From Dactylis glomerata (Eukaryota > Streptophyta > Magnoliopsida > Poales > Poaceae), in NCBI GenBank assembly GCA_007115705.1, contig QXEO01001819.1, positions 186,001 through 250,000 of the forward strand: a DNA stretch of 64,000 nt, given 5' to 3'. The notes beneath the pieces are model-generated. The model saw only the letters and a program-made list of their open reading frames with translations. It ran no database searches and was not told where the DNA came from. Shown here piece by piece: positions 60,371-64,000 of this stretch (within the stretch, counting starts at the first letter, position 1; every line of letters starts with the position of its first letter). Position numbers and translations under genes: made by a program.

Positions 60371-62941
60371 GCATCCCCAAGCTTAACTCCTGCTCGTCCT
60401 CGAGTAGGTAAGTGATAACAAAAGAAATAATTTTTGAGGTGATATGCACCTACACAATCTTGATCATATAGGTAAAGCATTGTGAGCTGGGATCATAAGA
60501 ACTTAAAACATGGGCATGAAAGATATAATCTTGACAATAAGAACTTAGCAACCATGTTGTAAACATGCAAATGAACACAAACAAAAGATCATGAATAATG
60601 AAACAATGAAAGTCAAACGTGTGTTCAAATCAAAAGGAAAAACATACAAATGGTTTTCAGCTTGTCCTTCAAAGAGAGCAAAACATAAATGCATAGGACA
60701 CCTTCAAGTTTAAGAGGGCGACTAGATACAAATAATTTAAGAACAAGTGAAACCAACAATATGAATCAATCAATGAAAACTTTGGGACAATGCACATTAT
60801 ACTCAAAATGACAACTATGCTCTCTTAATGGTGCATAAAGATAGAAGGTGGTGACTCAACATAAAAGTAAAAGAAAGGCCCTTCGCAGAGGGAAGCAGGG
60901 ATTAAACATGTGCTAGAGCTTTTCATTTGTAAAACAGAGAGATAAAAATTGGTTTTGAGAGGTGGTTGTCTTTGTCAACGACTGGCAATGGGGTTCTTAC
61001 TATCTTCCATACAAAAATGAAGCAAGTTTTTGAGAGAGAGAGATTGGCACTTTTTGTGCTCTTTTATTAAGCTTGGCACTCCTCCCCACCTTTTTTTTCC
61101 TTTCACAAACCATGGCTAACCGATTCCATCGGGTGCCCACCAACATTCACATTCCATGGAGGAGTGCCTCTTTTTTTTTGGAATAAGCAATATGGAAGAT
61201 AGCAAATCCGACCACTACGTCCCCATGAGCTGAAAACAGTGTCACAAAACAAGAAGTGTTTTGAAGGTTTTTTGAAAGGTAGCACATGAAAATTTACTTG
61301 GAATGGCTTACAAATACCATGCATAGGAATTTATAGTGGACACAATGGTAAACTTGATTTTTTTAGGAGTTGGATGCACGAGTAGAGCTCATACTCAGTA
61401 CAAGGCGAGGGCTAGCAAAAGACTGGGAGCGACCAACTAAGAGAGCAATAACGGCCATAATCATGCATAGCGACAAAGCAACATTGAAAGAAGCATAAGA
61501 TGGCATCAAAAGTCAAAAACTAAATGATCATAGAGGCTATTGGCGACTTTGTAAGAGTCTAACATGTATGAGCATGCGCCAAGTCAACCCAAATAAAGCA
61601 TCAAGGAGAAAACCAAAATAATGCTTCCAAATGATTAAAACAACGCATGATTTTTTCAAAGGCTCATTAAGCAATCTCAGTTATTTGAGACAAGTCATGC
61701 TACAGCAAAAACACTAAGCATACTATCAAAAAGACATCAAGCACGACATGCAAAAGCCCAGGCCACAGTCTACACAAGCTCCTTCTTGTACCACTTTTTT
61801 GCATAGAGCTTTTTCTCTTTTCCAACACCATTTGAAATTTTTATAAACACCTCTTTTGATGAAAACCAATAAAGATCAGAGGCAAAAATACACCTTGATG
61901 AAAAGATATGACAAGGTCTGAACACTAATCAAGGCGAAAAACAAAGGCTAAACGCAGTAGCAGAAAAAGAGAACACTCGTTGAACGATAAGAGTGAAAAC
62001 TAGAGTGTTCTTGGCAAATAAAAAGCGAGTTCATCTCCTCCAAAAGAAACATGATGTGATCTAACCATTTATTGCAGCAAACTAAACTAAACTAATACTG
62101 AAAACAAAAACAACTGACGCTCCAAGAAAAACGCATAGTGCATGAAGCAATAAAAATATAGTGTTTTGAAAGGTGACCTAATTTTTGCCGATGAAGAAGG
62201 GGTGCCTTGGGGGCATCCCCAAGCTTTGACGCTTGTACTTCTTGGATATTTCTTGGGGTGATGCATGGGCATACCCAAGCTTGAGCTTTTGTCCTTTCCT
62301 CAACTCATCTCATCATTCTCCAATCCCTACACTTGAAAACTTCCTTCATACAAAACTAAACACAAATCTATTAGCAACATTAGTTTAAGCATAACATATA
62401 ATCAACCCTTTTTTGCTTCAGGTTTCAACTCAAAACCATCACATATATAGCACATACTACTGTAGCAACTTCCCCAAAAGTTCCGTGATCAAAAGAACTC
62501 AAAAGAAAGCGATAAAGCGGCAAACACAAATATTGGCAGAAATCTGTCAAAACAGAACAGCTGACAAAGGTCGAATTTTTGAGGGGTTTTCTGTTGCTCA
62601 AATCAAAAAGTGTTCAACTAACGAAAGTTTGGATATAACCTGGGGCATATGCACAAGAAATCGCAGGTCCAAAAGATATACAGAGAATTTATACGAATTT
62701 TTACGGTGCAGAACCAAAAATAGTTTCAGAACAGCAACATCCCCAAATCTTTACCTCACTCGAATTAGAGGCTTCTCTTGGCACAAAAACGAAATAAACA
62801 AGATAAGGAGCGGTCATTACAGTAGTAATGACTTCCAAGACTCAAATAAAAGAAAAAGTACTGAAAATAAACATTGGGTTATCTCCCAAGAGTGCTTTTC
62901 TTTAACGCCTTTGAGCTAGGCGCAGTAATTTGCAAAGATGC
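60371..62941 (-). other. Noncoding 3' region of element C'
   Basis: Inverse of 36674-39364 over nearly its whole length. Hairpin 2 at 62199-62220, hairpin 1 at 62252-62279, PPT-side word GCATCCCCAAGCTT at 60371. No coding frame. Confidence 0.75.
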
Positions 62942-63736
62942 TCATGTGGGCGCCATATAAAAGCTTGAGGCAAAGGCGCCATATAGGAACTTAAAGCAAT
63001 AGAGAGCATCAAAAATCAAGTATGGAACATATTTAAATCTAAACCACTTCCTATGAAAAATACTCTTGTAAAGAGACAAGTCATAAAAGCGCAAAGCAAA
63101 AAGCGTAGGAACGCAAAACAAGTACAACTTCAAGAATTGCAACATAAAGAGAGGAAACTCAATATTGTTGAGATCCATCAAACCATGTTTCCCTCTCTCA
63201 TAATAACTTTCAGTAGCATCATGAATAGAATTAACAATATAACTATCACGTAAAGCATCCCTATCATGAGCCATATGCATAAAAGGATTAATACTCCCCA
63301 CATGAACAATCGTAGTAGGAGCAGATTCAACAGAAAAATTATTCTCATCGCCATAATCATCAAAGACAGGAGGCATATTGTAATCATAACTATTTTTCTC
63401 CTCAAAAGTAGGTGAATTGAAAACATTATACTCATCATCATAAACTAGAGGCTTAGTATCATCACAAGATAGAGAACTACTATGTCGCAAAGCATATTCA
63501 TCAAACATATCATCATAAGAAGGAACATGGATAGCACTAATGGTACAACAATTATTAACCTTAGAATTGGTACCAAAAATATTTTCAATATCAAAAGTAG
63601 AGTGCTTTTCCCAATCATGATCACTAACATAAGTAATAGGCATAGGAACATCATCCCAATCAGAATTATCATAATCTATAGCAGGATCATAATGCTTAGG
63701 GGAAGATACCGTGTCCTCTCGCCTCTTACTCCTCTT

Positions 63737-63769
<33 letters not shown>

Positions 63770-64000
63770 CTTCTTACTCTCTCCTTTAGGAGGGAGAGAC
63801 TTGAAGGGCATCTTCTCCACATATTCTTTAGGAGGGAAAGGCATCTTCTCCACATAATCTGGTTTGCTGACAGAAACAACAGAAGAAACTTTGGAGGATT
63901 CCTCCTCTCTATTAATAAGATAAAAACATCTATCTGTCCTGTCATAGCTTGGCAAAATATCAAGTTTTATAAGATTTTGTATGTAAGTATTTGCAAGGCA
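62942..64000 (-). CDS. gag: Gag of element C', C-terminal part (incomplete at window edge)
   Basis: Open on the minus strand from the window edge to a stop at 62942-62944. It corresponds to the element C gag from about residue 495 to its end: VEKMPF repeats, a longer poly-lysine run (plus-strand CTT repeats at 63737-63770), the acidic Asp/Tyr/Ser region and the hydrophobic tail. Where C has a stop, this copy reads on through WFRFKYV to a tail ending SFYMAPT, suggesting the longer C-terminus is ancestral. The zinc knuckle and capsid lie beyond the window. Confidence 0.85.

Larger units (their letters stand above)
28108..64000 (+). mobile_element. Ty1/copia retrotransposon, SIRE/Maximus type, split by three later insertions
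   Basis: Components in order: 5' LTR (28108-29388), PBS, gag, protease/pre-integrase (to 32683), integrase core, RT and RNase H (40801-43719), a purine tract, and an ORF3 (44503 to 58827) that is cut by further elements. The 3' LTR is not in the window. The lineage is inferred from the RT/RNase H wording (FLGRCLVCWSSKKQN, AEYVAAVSCCAQLLWM), the initiator-Met PBS, the C-rich LTR end and an extra ORF after pol. Host sequence of the element excluding later insertions is about 9.7 kb in the window. Insertions into it: C at 32684, Tekay at 45519, C' at 58828. The interval also covers those nested elements. Confidence 0.82.
58828..64000 (-). mobile_element. Element C': inverted gag-only gypsy element, right end outside the window
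   Basis: Sense is the minus strand. The 3' LTR is 58828-60370, the noncoding 3' region 60371-62941, and gag is 62942 to beyond 64000. Its outer end (TGATGTCTAC at 58828) corresponds to the LTR end of C. The pentamer GCTCC (58823-58827) would be one target duplication copy. It interrupts copia ORF3 410 bp after the Tekay site. Confidence 0.88.

Overview
The window is typical of a large, repeat-rich plant genome. LTR families, LTR lengths of 0.3 to 3.5 kb and nested insertions point to a temperate (Pooideae) grass; this is inference from element style, and no species-diagnostic locus is present. Almost everything is LTR retrotransposon. The only host-like coding sequence is a broken short-chain dehydrogenase/reductase exon at 1-182 on the minus strand.

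Layout. (1) 1-3509 and 12525-14882: the host fragment, AT-rich spacer and an old, LTR-like GC-rich relic on the minus strand. (2) 3510-12519: a young Ty3/gypsy element on the minus strand (335-bp LTRs, 5-bp target duplication ATGAC) with an intact gag-protease and no reverse transcriptase or integrase. On its opposite strand it carries an apparently intact eight-exon gene (5020-8801) with its own TATA box. (3) 14883-20633: a minus-strand non-autonomous gypsy-type element (D) with a small ORF that is not recognisably gag, truncated inside its 5' LTR and joined head to head to (4) 20634-28107: plus-strand elements A and B, which share one LTR (23960-26267); B carries an Athila-like gag. (5) 28108 to beyond the right edge: a Ty1/copia element of SIRE/Maximus type, with 5' LTR, gag, pol and a third ORF whose start is predicted to be spliced. 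Three later insertions split it: a gag-only gypsy element C (32684-40795, TSD GCGGC) in the pre-integrase/integrase region; a Tekay-type chromovirus (45519-58411, TSD CATGT) in ORF3; and an inverted relative of C (C', 58828 to beyond 64000), also in ORF3.

How parts relate. A, B, C, C' and D belong to one superfamily of LTRs and 3' untranslated regions but carry different coding cargo, so they look like non-autonomous relatives that must borrow pol. The Tekay copy has a complete domain set (ORF0, gag, protease, RT, RNase H, integrase, chromodomain) but several stops and shifts. Copia pol from integrase to RNase H is open, while its gag/protease half is interrupted.

Most interesting observations: the intron-containing antisense gene in the gag-only gypsy element; a CCGGAGACTCCGG word repeated in five blocks of one copia element (U3, coding sequence in reverse orientation, and around and inside the predicted ORF3 intron); the splice model for ORF3; and two conserved hairpins in the gypsy 3' region that show a compensating change between copies.
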